From contig NZ_CP026604.1 in assembly GCF_003063625.1 (NCBI RefSeq), forward strand, positions 4,814,065 to 4,878,064: a stretch of 64,000 bases of DNA, in the 5' to 3' direction. The notes under the pieces are model-generated. The model did not search any database. It worked only from the letters and a program-made list of their open reading frames with translations, and was not told the DNA's origin. The DNA is from Saccharobesus litoralis (GTDB taxonomy: Bacteria > Pseudomonadota > Gammaproteobacteria > Enterobacterales > Alteromonadaceae). The position numbers and the translations under genes were made by a program. Shown piece after piece: positions 38,601 to 47,852 of the stretch. Numbering within the stretch: the stretch's first letter is position 1; every line of letters begins with the position of its first letter.

Positions 38601-40910
38601 ATGTCCAAATCCAGTATTCAGCACTTTGCCTTATCCGCAAGTGCATTTGCCTTACTCATCGCCTGCGGCGGTGGGGGATCAACAACAGCGCCAGATACCA
38701 ACAACCCACCGGCGCAAAAAGACACAACGCCTAATAGTTTTAAATTTACCGATCAAGTCGATGTGCCTATTGGCCAAGCGATTGAGTCGAATACCCTGAC
38801 GATTGGCGGCATCAATAGTGCAACAGCGATTAGTGTTAGCGGTGGTGAATTTAAAATTGACAATGGTAGCTACCAAACCAGTGCGGCTACCATTGAGTCG
38901 GGTAGCAAGGTGACTGTGCGCGGTATATCTAGCAATCAATATCAAACTAGCAGCAAAGTGACGCTGACGATTGGCGGCGTGAGTGATAGTTTTGATTTAA
39001 CCACAATAGCAAAACCACCCTCAGCGTTAACGGTCGATGTCAATTTAGACATACGCCATATTAAAGGCGGGCAATCAGAATTTGATCGCAGTAAATTTAT
39101 CACCATCCATGCGCAAAATGATGATAGAGAATGGCCTGATCACGCCACTCGAGACAAATTTTTGGAAGACTACGACGTTTATTTTGGCCGCACCAATGGC
39201 GCGTTACCTTGGCAATTAACTCGCTTAAAAGCCAAGGCCACCAATGGTATTCCGTTGCAAGATGACATCATTAAATATGGCAACGAAATGCGCTCTTGGT
39301 ATAAAAATCGCCCAGACGCCCACAAACATGAGCACCGCATGGCCAATATGATGTATGGCGGCCAACCCAGTATGTACCCAATAAAAGAGCATGGCTTAAC
39401 CTGTAAAGCAGACTGTAAAGCCAACGACTGGTTAGCTGGTTATGAAGCATTAGGAGATTATTATTCCGACTTTTTAACTCATTATTTTGGTCAAGGCGGA
39501 ACATCTGGCCACCTTAAACCGAAAATCATTGAAGTATTAAACGAACCTTTTGTGCATTCTGGCGATGTACAATCGACCAATGCCAATATCTCGCGATTAC
39601 ATTCTGTTGTGGCTAAAGCTATTCATGAAGATCACCCTGATGTCAAAGTCGGCGGTTTTACTGCGGCTTATCCTCAGCATGAAGCAGGTAATTTTGCCCA
39701 GTGGGATAATACATGGAAAACCTTCATTGATATTGCAGGTGATGATATGGATTTTTACTCTATCCATATTTACGACAACGCCGACGCAAACGGCGTGCAC
39801 AAATATCGTGTTGGTGCGAATGCCGAAGCTATTCTGGATATGATTGAGCATTATAGCTATCTAAAAATTGGCGAAGTCAAACCTTGGGTAATCTCTGAGT
39901 TTGGTTATTTTAGCCCGCACGACACCAACAAGCGCCCCTACTCTAAACAAATAGACTGGTACAATGTGCGCTCATTTTCCACCTTTATGCTGAGTTTAAT
40001 GGAACGCCAAGATCAAATCATCAGCGCGATCCCTTTTCATATTTTAAAAGCACTATGGTATGACGGCGATGGCATAGACGAGACAGGATATCGTTACGGC
40101 ACGCGCTTATTTATTTTGCAAGAAGAGCTAGATGGCAGTAAAAATGTCGCCGATTCCGGCAACTGGATTTACTCTGAGATCCTAAAATTTTATCAATTAT
40201 GGGCCGATGTTAAAGGTACGCGGGTCGACAGTCAGCCAAATGATATTGATATACTTGCCGATGCCTATGTCGATCAAGATACCTTGTATCTCGCCATGGC
40301 AAATTTAGATACAACCAACGCGCAAACTATTGCCTTAAATTTGGTCGGTGCCAACGGTGCTAACATTCAAGCAATCCAAGCGCGCCAAGTTTACTGGGAC
40401 GCTAGCAACGAAACGCCAGTGTTTGACGAAAAAGCCTTAGACAAAAACAGCAAAAGCTATCAAGTCGAAGCCAACGCGACCGCCATCATTGCCGTTACAT
40501 TTGATAAAAATATCGAAATAAATCAAACCAGTACTGAAAGCCGCTATTATGCTGACAAGTATAAACAAGCGATTACCAAGAACACGCCAATCAAATTTAA
40601 TATCGATGCGGTGAGTAAAACAACATCACAGGGTGAAGCCGTATTGCGTATCGGCTTAGGTCGTGCCCATAACTTGTCACTGACCCCAACACTCATGGTA
40701 AATGGTACAACTGTCACTGTGCCAGATGATTTTCGCGGTTACGACCAAAAAGTCAGAGATAGCTTTTTTGGTGTTATAGAAGTCCCAGTGAGTTATGAGC
40801 TACTGCAACAAAACAACGAAATTGAGCTAACGTTTGATGATGCTTCAGGGTTTGTTACGAGTATGGTGTTACAGGTTTTTGAGCAATCAAAAACACCCAC
40901 TCGTAGCTAG
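38601..40910 (+). CDS. GH86 beta-agarase / beta-porphyranase, lipoprotein
   Basis: GH86 enzymes cut beta-1,4 bonds in agarose or porphyran. The 769-residue protein has a lipoprotein signal (LLIACGGGGS), a Ser/Thr linker, and a beta domain to about residue 135. The GH86 catalytic barrel follows with VNLDIRHIKGGQSEFDRSKF, KIIEVLNEPFVH (acid/base Glu315) and WVISEFGYFS (nucleophile Glu433). C-terminal beta-sandwich domains close it. Agarase and porphyranase activities cannot be separated by eye. It is downstream of GH2 on the same strand and ends at a hairpin terminator. Confidence 0.92.
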   Translation: MSKSSIQHFALSASAFALLIACGGGGSTTAPDTNNPPAQKDTTPNSFKFTDQVDVPIGQAIESNTLTIGGINSATAISVSGGEFKIDNGSYQTSAATIESGSKVTVRGISSNQYQTSSKVTLTIGGVSDSFDLTTIAKPPSALTVDVNLDIRHIKGGQSEFDRSKFITIHAQNDDREWPDHATRDKFLEDYDVYFGRTNGALPWQLTRLKAKATNGIPLQDDIIKYGNEMRSWYKNRPDAHKHEHRMANMMYGGQPSMYPIKEHGLTCKADCKANDWLAGYEALGDYYSDFLTHYFGQGGTSGHLKPKIIEVLNEPFVHSGDVQSTNANISRLHSVVAKAIHEDHPDVKVGGFTAAYPQHEAGNFAQWDNTWKTFIDIAGDDMDFYSIHIYDNADANGVHKYRVGANAEAILDMIEHYSYLKIGEVKPWVISEFGYFSPHDTNKRPYSKQIDWYNVRSFSTFMLSLMERQDQIISAIPFHILKALWYDGDGIDETGYRYGTRLFILQEELDGSKNVADSGNWIYSEILKFYQLWADVKGTRVDSQPNDIDILADAYVDQDTLYLAMANLDTTNAQTIALNLVGANGANIQAIQARQVYWDASNETPVFDEKALDKNSKSYQVEANATAIIAVTFDKNIEINQTSTESRYYADKYKQAITKNTPIKFNIDAVSKTTSQGEAVLRIGLGRAHNLSLTPTLMVNGTTVTVPDDFRGYDQKVRDSFFGVIEVPVSYELLQQNNEIELTFDDASGFVTSMVLQVFEQSKTPTRS

Positions 40911-40938
40911 CATTTAATTTCACCCATTACAGGTAAAC

Positions 40939-40977
40939 GGTTACAAAGCCTGCTGCATGTTGGCTTTGTAGCCTTTT
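40939..40977 (+). terminator. Terminator after the GH86 gene
   Basis: GGTTACAAAGCC pairs with GGCTTTGTAGCC (one mismatch) around an 11-base loop and is followed by TTTT. Confidence 0.75.
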
Positions 40978-41181
40978 CAAATTGGGCTCTCCCTTTGTTC
41001 TCTTCTCCAACTGTTCTCCTCTCCCTCCGTTCTCTATGGCTATAAATCGTCTCACTAATAGCGTCAAATAACTTTAAAAAATAGCAAATACCGAACTTTC
41101 ATTAACAAATTTAAAACTTTACCAATACAATGTAATTTTATATTGTCAACAATATAACTATTAAGCTATTGGAAACTAAAT

Positions 41182-41838
41182 ATGTCTCAATTTAAAACAT
41201 CCACTCTTATTGCTACTCTCGCTTGTGCTTTAATGACTGGCTGTAGCTCTACAGCTGACACTCAAGCCAACAAACAAACCGTTAATAAGCAACAAAAACA
41301 ACAAGCAAAAAACAAAGCAGACAACAAGAAAAAGCAAGTTGCGAAAAAACAACAAAACAACAAAAAGGCTAAAAATTTACTGGCCTATGCTAACCCAGGG
41401 TTTGAACAAGCTATTGATCCTAAAATTCTGATCACCCGTAAAGATAAAGGTCAAGAAAATAAAGCAGAATTCGGTTTAATGAAAGAAGCCGCTAAAAGTG
41501 GCAAACAAGGTTTAGCCATCAGCCTCGAAGCTGGCAGCATGAAATTACAATACGGCATTTGGCGTTTACGTAATCAAATTGACCCAAGCAAAAAATACCG
41601 CTTTGCGATCGATGCAAACTTAGTAAAAGGTCATGCCGTTATGTTTAACCAAGCTGCCGGCTCACATTGGAAGCGTGCAGAAATAAAAAATCAAGACGGT
41701 TGGCAAGTTGTTAGCACCGTCATTGAAGGCGAGCACCTTAAAAAAGGTAAGCCGTTAGCTTTTCATATCGATACCATAAAAGGCAAAGAGCCAGGTGTTG
41801 TGTTGGTAGACAACGTTCGTTTGTTTGAGATCCAATAA
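41182..41838 (+). CDS. Lipoprotein with basic Lys/Gln linker and carbohydrate-binding-like domain
   Basis: The 218-residue protein has a lipoprotein signal with lipobox MTGC. Residues about 30-68 are a Lys/Gln/Asn-rich linker (for example KQQKQQAKNKADNKKKQ), strongly basic. The last 150 residues look like a CBM4/9-type jelly roll: NPGFEQAIDPKI at the start, AKSGKQGLAISLEAG, and a closing VVLVDNVRLFEI, the usual end of such domains. No catalytic motif is seen. Lying among agar and porphyran enzymes, it may hold sulfated polysaccharide at the surface; that is inference. It ends at a terminator. Confidence 0.8.
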   Translation: MSQFKTSTLIATLACALMTGCSSTADTQANKQTVNKQQKQQAKNKADNKKKQVAKKQQNNKKAKNLLAYANPGFEQAIDPKILITRKDKGQENKAEFGLMKEAAKSGKQGLAISLEAGSMKLQYGIWRLRNQIDPSKKYRFAIDANLVKGHAVMFNQAAGSHWKRAEIKNQDGWQVVSTVIEGEHLKKGKPLAFHIDTIKGKEPGVVLVDNVRLFEIQ

Positions 41839-41850
41839 TTGATTTTAATA

Positions 41851-41880
41851 GCTAGTCACTGTTAGTGACTAGCTTTGGTT
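41851..41880 (+). terminator. Terminator hairpin, first of two copies
   Basis: GCTAGTCACT-GTT-AGTGACTAGC followed by TTTGGTT, 12 bases after the lipoprotein stop codon. Confidence 0.8.
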
Positions 41881-42051
41881 ACTTATTAAATAAACTCCGC
41901 GTTTCATGAAGTCGATTATATATCGACAAACCTTGTGTTAGCCGAAATAAATTCGGCCCTACAATGAAATGGGTCTTTTATCTCGCACGCTTTTCTACTT
42001 AGATTGCTAATAAAAACGATCTGAACATGTCATAGCTTTTGTGTCGTAGTA

Positions 42052-42080
42052 CTAGTCACTCTTAGTGACTAGCTTTGGTT
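42052..42080 (+). repeat. Second copy of the CTAGTCACT hairpin
   Basis: CTAGTCACT-CTT-AGTGACTAG followed by CTTTGGTTA matches the terminator at 41851 over almost all its length, including the bases beyond the stem. No gene ends just before it, so it looks like a duplicated terminator segment. Confidence 0.75.
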
Positions 42081-42283
42081 ATCACCGCCTTCGCCCTAAA
42101 GACGAAGATAAATTCCTAGGCTTCGCTGTAAAGCTGAAATCACACTAAATAAACCTTATCCCCACCTTAAAACCCCTTGATATAAGAGAAATAAATTATT
42201 CATAAAATAATTAGGGGATTATTTGGATTTTTAGCCATAAGTCGTATACGTTTTGTATTCCAAAGGTTAGACAAGCACTAAAT

Positions 42284-42458
42284 CTAGTCAAAGCGATCAG
42301 GTTTTAGGGGAAGCCGTCAAGCTTCGAGACCCCATGAGCATATGCTCTACTATGTGATTGGGGCTGCCTAAAGGGATTTAGGTAGTAGGACGACGCAGGA
42401 GCCAAAGTCGAGAGTAAGCGCTGACAATGAACCGTAAGACCTGAGCGAGAAGACTATA
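42284..42458 (+). repeat. Repeat family A, copy A3 (about 175 bp)
   Basis: It runs from CTAGTC to GACTATA in the same orientation as A1 and is nearly identical to it apart from lacking the AAGCT-bracketed segment. Terminal inverted repeats include GCGATCAGGTTTTA on the left and AGACCTGAGCG on the right. It ends 66 bases before the amine oxidase start. Confidence 0.88.
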
Positions 42459-42524
42459 AACGTATCGCTAAGCCCCTTTGGTCTCATTGTCTAGCTGGCT
42501 TGGCAAATAACAAGGACTAAAAAC

Positions 42525-44474
42525 ATGCCACATCTTACCCAAGAACAATTGAATAATAATTGCCCTATTCCTGACTACGCCAAAATTGTCGTCGTTGGTG
42601 CGGGTATGTCAGGTTTATATAGCACTTGGCGTCTTTTAAACGAAACCCAAGGTAACGACGATATTGTTATTTTGGAACGCTCTGGCCGCACAGGTGGACG
42701 TTTAGATTCAGATCTCGTCGAATTTAGCGATGGCGATATTGTTAAAGAAGAAGAAGGCGGTATGCGCTTTTTATTTGAAGGCATGGACGATTTAATGTCG
42801 CTATTTATGACATTAGATTTACAAGATCAAATTGTGCCGTTTCCTATGAACAGCGGCGGCAACAACCGCTTGTACTTTCGAGGCCATAGCTTTGATGTCG
42901 CGAGCGCCTCACAAGACGATTACGCTATTTGGTCTGAGTTATACAACCTAGATCCGCAAGAGCAAGGCGTAAACCCTAAAGACATTATTAATGTGGTATT
43001 TAACCGCATATTGGCAGCCAACCCAGACTTTAACCAGCGCCCTGAAGTACGCGGACCTGAATTTTGGCAAGCGTTTCGACTCGACTGTCAATGGAATGGC
43101 GTGCCCTTAAACGAATGGTCACTATGGGACTTATTTACCGAGATGGGCTATTCCAACGAATGCATTACCATGCTCTATCGTCTATTGGGTTTTAACGGTA
43201 CTTTCTTGTCTAAGATGAATGCAGGGGTCGCTTATCAACTACTTGAAGATTTCCCTGCCGACGTTAAATTCCGCACCTTTAAAGATGGCTTTAGCACCCT
43301 TCCTAACAAATTGGTTGCCGAAATCGGCTCGCAGCGTATTTTTTTAAACACCTCTGTCGAAAACATTGACCAACATGAAGGAGACTCTTGCTATACCCTA
43401 ACCTATAGCCAAATCAATCAACAAGGTGAGCAAGAGTTTAAAACCATTAAAGCGGAAAAGGTGATCTTAGGCCTACCGCGTTTGGCACTTGAAAAACTGT
43501 TTGTAAAATCGAATGCCTTTAACCGCTTACCACTGCAACAATCGCAACAACTATGGGACACCTTGCAAACCACATCTAACCAACCGCTATTAAAAATAAA
43601 CCTATATTACGATTCAGCTTGGTGGGGCAATAAAATTAGTGGTCGAGCGCCTGTCGAGTTTGGCCCTAACTTTGCTGATTTACCCACAGGTTCCGTTTAT
43701 CCGTTCTATGCCATCAGTGACGAAGTTGTCGCCGGTTTAGAATATGCCGAGCGAGTTGAAAACCCTAGCCCAGAGATAGAAGCCAAATTAAAAGTGATCA
43801 GCGAAAGTAAATACAAGAAAGCAGCTGCACTGACCATTTACTGTGACTATCTCAATATTAATTATTGGAGTGGCCTGCAAAATAACGGCGAGTTATTTAC
43901 CTCAACCATGCAAGAGAGATACAACGAGGCTGATCCGCAAACTGTATTCCCAGCCTCGCAAGCGGTTGTACGCGAAGCCACCAAGTATTTTAAAAAGATC
44001 TTCAACACTCATTATGTACCCGAGCCAGTTATGACAAGTGCGCGTATTTGGGAAGGCAGTGTCGACTTTAACGCCAAACCCAGCCAACAATTCGGCTATG
44101 GTGTACACCAGTGGGCCATAGGCGCTAACGATCGCGAAGTGATGGCACAACTCACCGAGCCATTACCTAATTTATACACCTGTGGTGAAGCATTTTCTGA
44201 CTATCAAGGCTGGGTTGAAGGGGCGCTACGCTCTACCGATTTGGTACTGAATAAAGCCTTTGGTTTAGCTGCGTTTAGTCAAGTATTTGAAAGACAACAT
44301 GGCAAACCGGCATCTGTCGCTATCTCAGAAGCCTATTACAAAAACGTAACGGCGATGATCCAAGAATACATTGACCCGAATTACCAACCTAACTTTGAAA
44401 AAGACCAACAGGTCAAAACACAATCTCAAGAGACTTGCCTAGGCGTTGACTTAACTTACCTAGACCAAGAGTAA
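42525..44474 (+). CDS. FAD-dependent amine oxidase family protein (probable amino acid or amine oxidase)
   Basis: The 649-residue protein has the FAD dinucleotide-binding motif VVVGAGMSGLYSTWRL at residues 21-36, ERSGRTGGRLDS after it, and a C-terminal LYTCGEAFSDYQGWVEGALR, which marks the flavin monoamine oxidase fold. There is no signal peptide. Such enzymes oxidise amines or L-amino acids to imines and hydrogen peroxide. The decarboxylase gene follows by 61 bases, so an amino acid to 2-oxo acid to aldehyde route is plausible, with tryptophan or another aromatic amino acid as one candidate; the substrate is not readable. AAGGA precedes the ATG. Confidence 0.88.
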   Translation: MPHLTQEQLNNNCPIPDYAKIVVVGAGMSGLYSTWRLLNETQGNDDIVILERSGRTGGRLDSDLVEFSDGDIVKEEEGGMRFLFEGMDDLMSLFMTLDLQDQIVPFPMNSGGNNRLYFRGHSFDVASASQDDYAIWSELYNLDPQEQGVNPKDIINVVFNRILAANPDFNQRPEVRGPEFWQAFRLDCQWNGVPLNEWSLWDLFTEMGYSNECITMLYRLLGFNGTFLSKMNAGVAYQLLEDFPADVKFRTFKDGFSTLPNKLVAEIGSQRIFLNTSVENIDQHEGDSCYTLTYSQINQQGEQEFKTIKAEKVILGLPRLALEKLFVKSNAFNRLPLQQSQQLWDTLQTTSNQPLLKINLYYDSAWWGNKISGRAPVEFGPNFADLPTGSVYPFYAISDEVVAGLEYAERVENPSPEIEAKLKVISESKYKKAAALTIYCDYLNINYWSGLQNNGELFTSTMQERYNEADPQTVFPASQAVVREATKYFKKIFNTHYVPEPVMTSARIWEGSVDFNAKPSQQFGYGVHQWAIGANDREVMAQLTEPLPNLYTCGEAFSDYQGWVEGALRSTDLVLNKAFGLAAFSQVFERQHGKPASVAISEAYYKNVTAMIQEYIDPNYQPNFEKDQQVKTQSQETCLGVDLTYLDQE

Positions 44475-44484
44475 CTTAACAAAA

Positions 44485-44507
44485 GGCGCTGCATTTTCAT
44501 CAGCGCC
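44485..44507 (+). other. Intercistronic hairpin between amine oxidase and decarboxylase genes
   Basis: GGCGCTG-CATTTTCAT-CAGCGCC forms a 7-bp GC-rich stem without a T-run. It probably does not stop transcription but may set the ratio of the two products. Confidence 0.5.
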
Positions 44508-44535
44508 ATCTGCAAATTGTTTAGAGATCCTGTTT

Positions 44536-46332
44536 ATGAACACTCCACAAAATAATACTTATACCGTCGCTGACTACCTCAAACAGCGACTTGAAGAAAT
44601 TGGCTTAGAACAAATGTTTGGCGTAGCGGGTAACTATACTGCCGCCTTTTTAGACACTATTTTAGCCGACAAAGCATCGCCAATTAAAATATCAGGCAAT
44701 TCAAATGAATTATGCGCCGGTTTCGCTGCCGACGCATATGCGCGCTTAAAAGGCGTTAGCGCTTTGTATGTCACCTATAGTGTTGGCGCTTTTACTTTGC
44801 TTAACACCATAGCCGGATCATTTGTTGAACAATCGCCAGTCATTTTAATTAATGGCGCGCCAACCAATAAAGAAAACGCGGTCGAGAAAAATGCCGGTTT
44901 ACTCTATTCACACACCACGGGCTACCAATTTGTCGACATTCACATGTTCCGCCCAATTACAGTGGCCGCTGAGCGGATAACTAATGCCAAACAAGCTATT
45001 CACCAAATTGACTCAGCGCTAACCGCCTTAATTACCCAAAAGCGTCCGGTTTACCTTGAAGTCACTGAGGATACGTGGCGCGCAGCCTGTAGCCGCCCCG
45101 AAGGCACACTAAGCTCAGGTGTCGACGCAACCATCACGGTAAGTGATGTAGATGCCGCCGTTAAAGCCACTGTAAAAATGATGATGCGCCAACCGAAAAG
45201 TATTTTTTGGGCAGGTATTGAGATCCAGCGTTATGGTTTACAAAAAGAGTTTTTAGCCTTACTAGAAACCTTAAACCAAGAACACGTATTACCCGACAAC
45301 CAAATTAAATTTGTTACTTCAGCCTTGAGTAAATCAGTGATTGCAGAAACGCACCCTTGGTTTGAAGGTTGCGTAACCTTAAATAAAGAAGAAGTTGCCA
45401 GTTTAGTGGGCGATGATGGGGTATTGGTTGGTATTGGTGCTTGGACAACAGGTAAAGATACCGGCAATCAAGATATTCGCAGCAGTCATACTATTTTAGC
45501 CGCTCACGATGGCGTATTTGTTGGGGCTGAATATTACCCAGCTGTACAGCTCAAAGACTATATAGAAAAACTCACTGCCGCCTTTGCGGCATTGGCTGGC
45601 CAACAATCACCTTGGTTGCATGGATTAACCTTTCCCAAACCACAACAACTTTGTGTTACCGCCCCAGCAAGTCATTTAGGCTACGACAGCTTTTTTAAAG
45701 CCATGGGTAACTGGCTAACCGAAGACGACATTATGGTTGTGGATGCCGGTTTTCCATTAATCGGTTCGCAATCTGTGCCTATTCCTGCGCAAAATGGCTT
45801 TGTCGCCCAAGCAGCATGGCTTGCCATTGGTTATTCGGTTCCTGCGGGGACTGGCGTTAAATGTGCGTTTCCAGATAAACGCGCTGTTGTCGTGGTTGGA
45901 GATGGCGCTTTCCATGAAACCTGTCAAGCCGTGGCCGACCAACATGCTTACGGTCAAAATACCGTGGTATTTGTATTGGCTAATGGCATATACGGTATCG
46001 AGCAATATTTGGTTAACCCCAACCCTTTTAGAAAACCACCCGTTGATTACAGCGACGAGCTACTAGATACGGTTTACCCTTACAACGATTTACCGCAATG
46101 GCAAATCAGTAAAGTAACCGAAGCTTTTGGCGGACAAGGTCGTAAAGTCGTTAACTTAGAGGAGCTAATTGGGGTTATGGAAGAAATTAGATGTACGCCA
46201 GATCAAAACTTTGTGGTTGAAGTTGTGATCCCAACAACGGATGTTCCCGCAACCATTCAGCGCGAAGCCGCCTCTAAAGTCGGTGAAGACGAAATCGAAA
46301 ACCCTAACTGGCCACCCGCTGGGATTTTCTAA
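44536..46332 (+). CDS. Thiamine-diphosphate-dependent 2-oxo acid decarboxylase (pyruvate/indolepyruvate decarboxylase family)
   Basis: The 598-residue protein has the N-terminal decarboxylase pattern YLKQRLEEIGLEQMFGVAGN and GNSNELCAGFAADAYARLKG with the catalytic Glu. The TPP/Mg motif runs from GDGAFHETCQ to NGIYGIEQYL, and DLPQWQISKVTEAFGG lies near the end. Family members turn pyruvate, phenylpyruvate or indolepyruvate into aldehydes. It is the second gene after the amine oxidase, with a GC hairpin between, and ends at a strong terminator. The substrate cannot be fixed by eye. Confidence 0.9.
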   Translation: MNTPQNNTYTVADYLKQRLEEIGLEQMFGVAGNYTAAFLDTILADKASPIKISGNSNELCAGFAADAYARLKGVSALYVTYSVGAFTLLNTIAGSFVEQSPVILINGAPTNKENAVEKNAGLLYSHTTGYQFVDIHMFRPITVAAERITNAKQAIHQIDSALTALITQKRPVYLEVTEDTWRAACSRPEGTLSSGVDATITVSDVDAAVKATVKMMMRQPKSIFWAGIEIQRYGLQKEFLALLETLNQEHVLPDNQIKFVTSALSKSVIAETHPWFEGCVTLNKEEVASLVGDDGVLVGIGAWTTGKDTGNQDIRSSHTILAAHDGVFVGAEYYPAVQLKDYIEKLTAAFAALAGQQSPWLHGLTFPKPQQLCVTAPASHLGYDSFFKAMGNWLTEDDIMVVDAGFPLIGSQSVPIPAQNGFVAQAAWLAIGYSVPAGTGVKCAFPDKRAVVVVGDGAFHETCQAVADQHAYGQNTVVFVLANGIYGIEQYLVNPNPFRKPPVDYSDELLDTVYPYNDLPQWQISKVTEAFGGQGRKVVNLEELIGVMEEIRCTPDQNFVVEVVIPTTDVPATIQREAASKVGEDEIENPNWPPAGIF

Positions 46333-46879
46333 GCGTTTAAAGCCAACCTAACGAGCCAAGGTGTTTCGATAAACCTTGGCTCGTTTTATACAAATCAAAT
46401 GATTTCAACAAAGCAAAACTAAAAACCACAAATAAATATACAAATTTATATTGAAACCAACGCTAGTAATCATTAGCTAAATAACAATACAAAACACCGT
46501 CATAAATTCAATAAATAATCATTTATTACAAATAGATATAAAAATATTTCAACCCAACTCCGCATATCGCAAATATATATTATTAAATTCAACAAACCAC
46601 TCTACAACCCGTATAAAACTATATTCACCAATGGAAATATCATTCAACATCGACATATTTTTGATATTAACTGCAAAACGCTGATCAGCCCACCCTCACT
46701 AACCCCTGTTAAAAAGACAAGTACATAATATTTAATCGCAATTAATTTATTAAATTTACACAAGTTAAAATTAGGGTGTTTTACTTTATTCAAATTAGAT
46801 CATAAATTAAAAACGATATTTACATTTAATTAAATATCATCATAAAAACACCAACAAAGCACTAAAAGGTAAACAAAAT
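46333..46879 (+). promoter_or_regulatory. AT-rich leader upstream of the GH16 gene
   Basis: Of these 547 bases, the first 55 hold the decarboxylase terminator (46352-46388: CGAGCCAAGG pairs with CCTTGGCTCG, then TTTTATA). The rest is very AT-rich with no gene. GATATTT and AAATATC form an inverted repeat at 46815-46838, about 42 bases before the ATG, a candidate operator. A long AT-rich leader is common in front of induced polysaccharidase genes, but no regulator can be named. Confidence 0.5.
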
Positions 46880-47746
46880 ATGAAAACAATATCTCTGGTA
46901 AAACACGCCTGTAAATTAAGCCTATTTGGCTTGATGGCAATCAGCGCGACTCAAGCTTATGCAAATCCAACACCTTGGCTAGACGGCACAGGCAATTGGA
47001 TTAAAAATCAACACAACTGGCAATTTAACTCAAGCGCGAGCGATGAATTTAATCAAGCTGGCAATTGGCAAACGCCCGACACCAGCAAGTGGAATCGTTA
47101 TCATCCAACCGGTTGGTTAGGTAACAATAGCTTTACCTATAATGGTAACTTTGCCTATACCCATAACGGTAACTTAGTGTTAGAAGCTCGCCCTGGTAAT
47201 CAAATTGGCGATAAACACTCTTGCGGCATAGTGTCGTCTACCGATCGCACCTTTAAATATGGTTATTTTGAAGTTCGAGCCAAGGCGGCTAACAATAATA
47301 TCGCCAGCAGCTTTTGGTTTTTTAATCGCAACGCTGCCAATGGCGAACAATTTGAAATAGATGTTTACGAGCATTTCCCGTATCAAGCTTGGAATAGCCA
47401 TAAAAAAATGAAAAGCAATATTCACCACTTTGTTTGGAGCCAATCAACCGGTAACGTTGATCAAATTCCTTACTACGAGGCTCCGGCCGATATGCCAAAT
47501 AATGGCGTGGTGACCGATTGGCATACTTACGGCGTATTACGTGAGCCGGGAGGCATTCATTTTTATGTTGATGGCGTAAATGTTCGCACCATTTGGAAAA
47601 GCTCTGTGCCGGCAGCCAGTTACCCAGGTGACGTTGAAATGCCGCTTATCTTAGACATTTTAGTTTATGATTGGCAAACGGGCGCCAACGAACCTGCGCA
47701 AGCACGATCATTCTATTATGTTGATTATATTCGCATTTGGAATTAA
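46880..47746 (+). CDS. GH16 family endo-acting galactanase (beta-agarase / beta-porphyranase type), secreted
   Basis: The 288-residue protein has a signal peptide (cleavage near residue 29, AYA-NP) and a single GH16 jelly-roll domain with no extra binding module. The catalytic motif is EIDVYE (nucleophile Glu159, Asp161, acid/base Glu164). SASDEFNQAGNW and FKYGYFEVRAKAANN are typical GH16 blocks, and the chain closes VDYIRIWN. It would cut beta-1,4 bonds in agarose or porphyran. Whether it is an agarase or a porphyranase needs subfamily comparison. A terminator is shared with the convergent sulfatase gene. Confidence 0.9.
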   Translation: MKTISLVKHACKLSLFGLMAISATQAYANPTPWLDGTGNWIKNQHNWQFNSSASDEFNQAGNWQTPDTSKWNRYHPTGWLGNNSFTYNGNFAYTHNGNLVLEARPGNQIGDKHSCGIVSSTDRTFKYGYFEVRAKAANNNIASSFWFFNRNAANGEQFEIDVYEHFPYQAWNSHKKMKSNIHHFVWSQSTGNVDQIPYYEAPADMPNNGVVTDWHTYGVLREPGGIHFYVDGVNVRTIWKSSVPAASYPGDVEMPLILDILVYDWQTGANEPAQARSFYYVDYIRIWN

Positions 47747-47771
47747 TCAGTCGCTAACTTAAAGAAGCATT

Positions 47772-47798
47772 AAAAAGCCGAGTTTAGCTCGGCTTTTT
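47772..47798. terminator. Bidirectional terminator between GH16 and sulfatase genes
   Basis: The stem AAAAAGCCGAG-TTTAG-CTCGGCTTTTT has A and T runs that serve both convergent genes. Confidence 0.93.
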
Positions 47799-47852
47799 CT
47801 ATCTGCATGACTTCGGTCTGTGATCAACAATCACTCAATATGAAGGAATTAA

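Larger units (their letters stand above)
41839..42524. other. Repeat-rich intergenic region before the amine oxidase gene
   Basis: These 686 bases hold no supported gene. In order they contain a terminator hairpin, GTCGATTATATATCGAC (41911-41927), GCCGAAATAAATTCGGC plus CCTACA (41941-41963), a near-copy of the terminator hairpin (42052-42080), and repeat copy A3. The amine oxidase promoter must lie near or inside A3. Confidence 0.7.
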
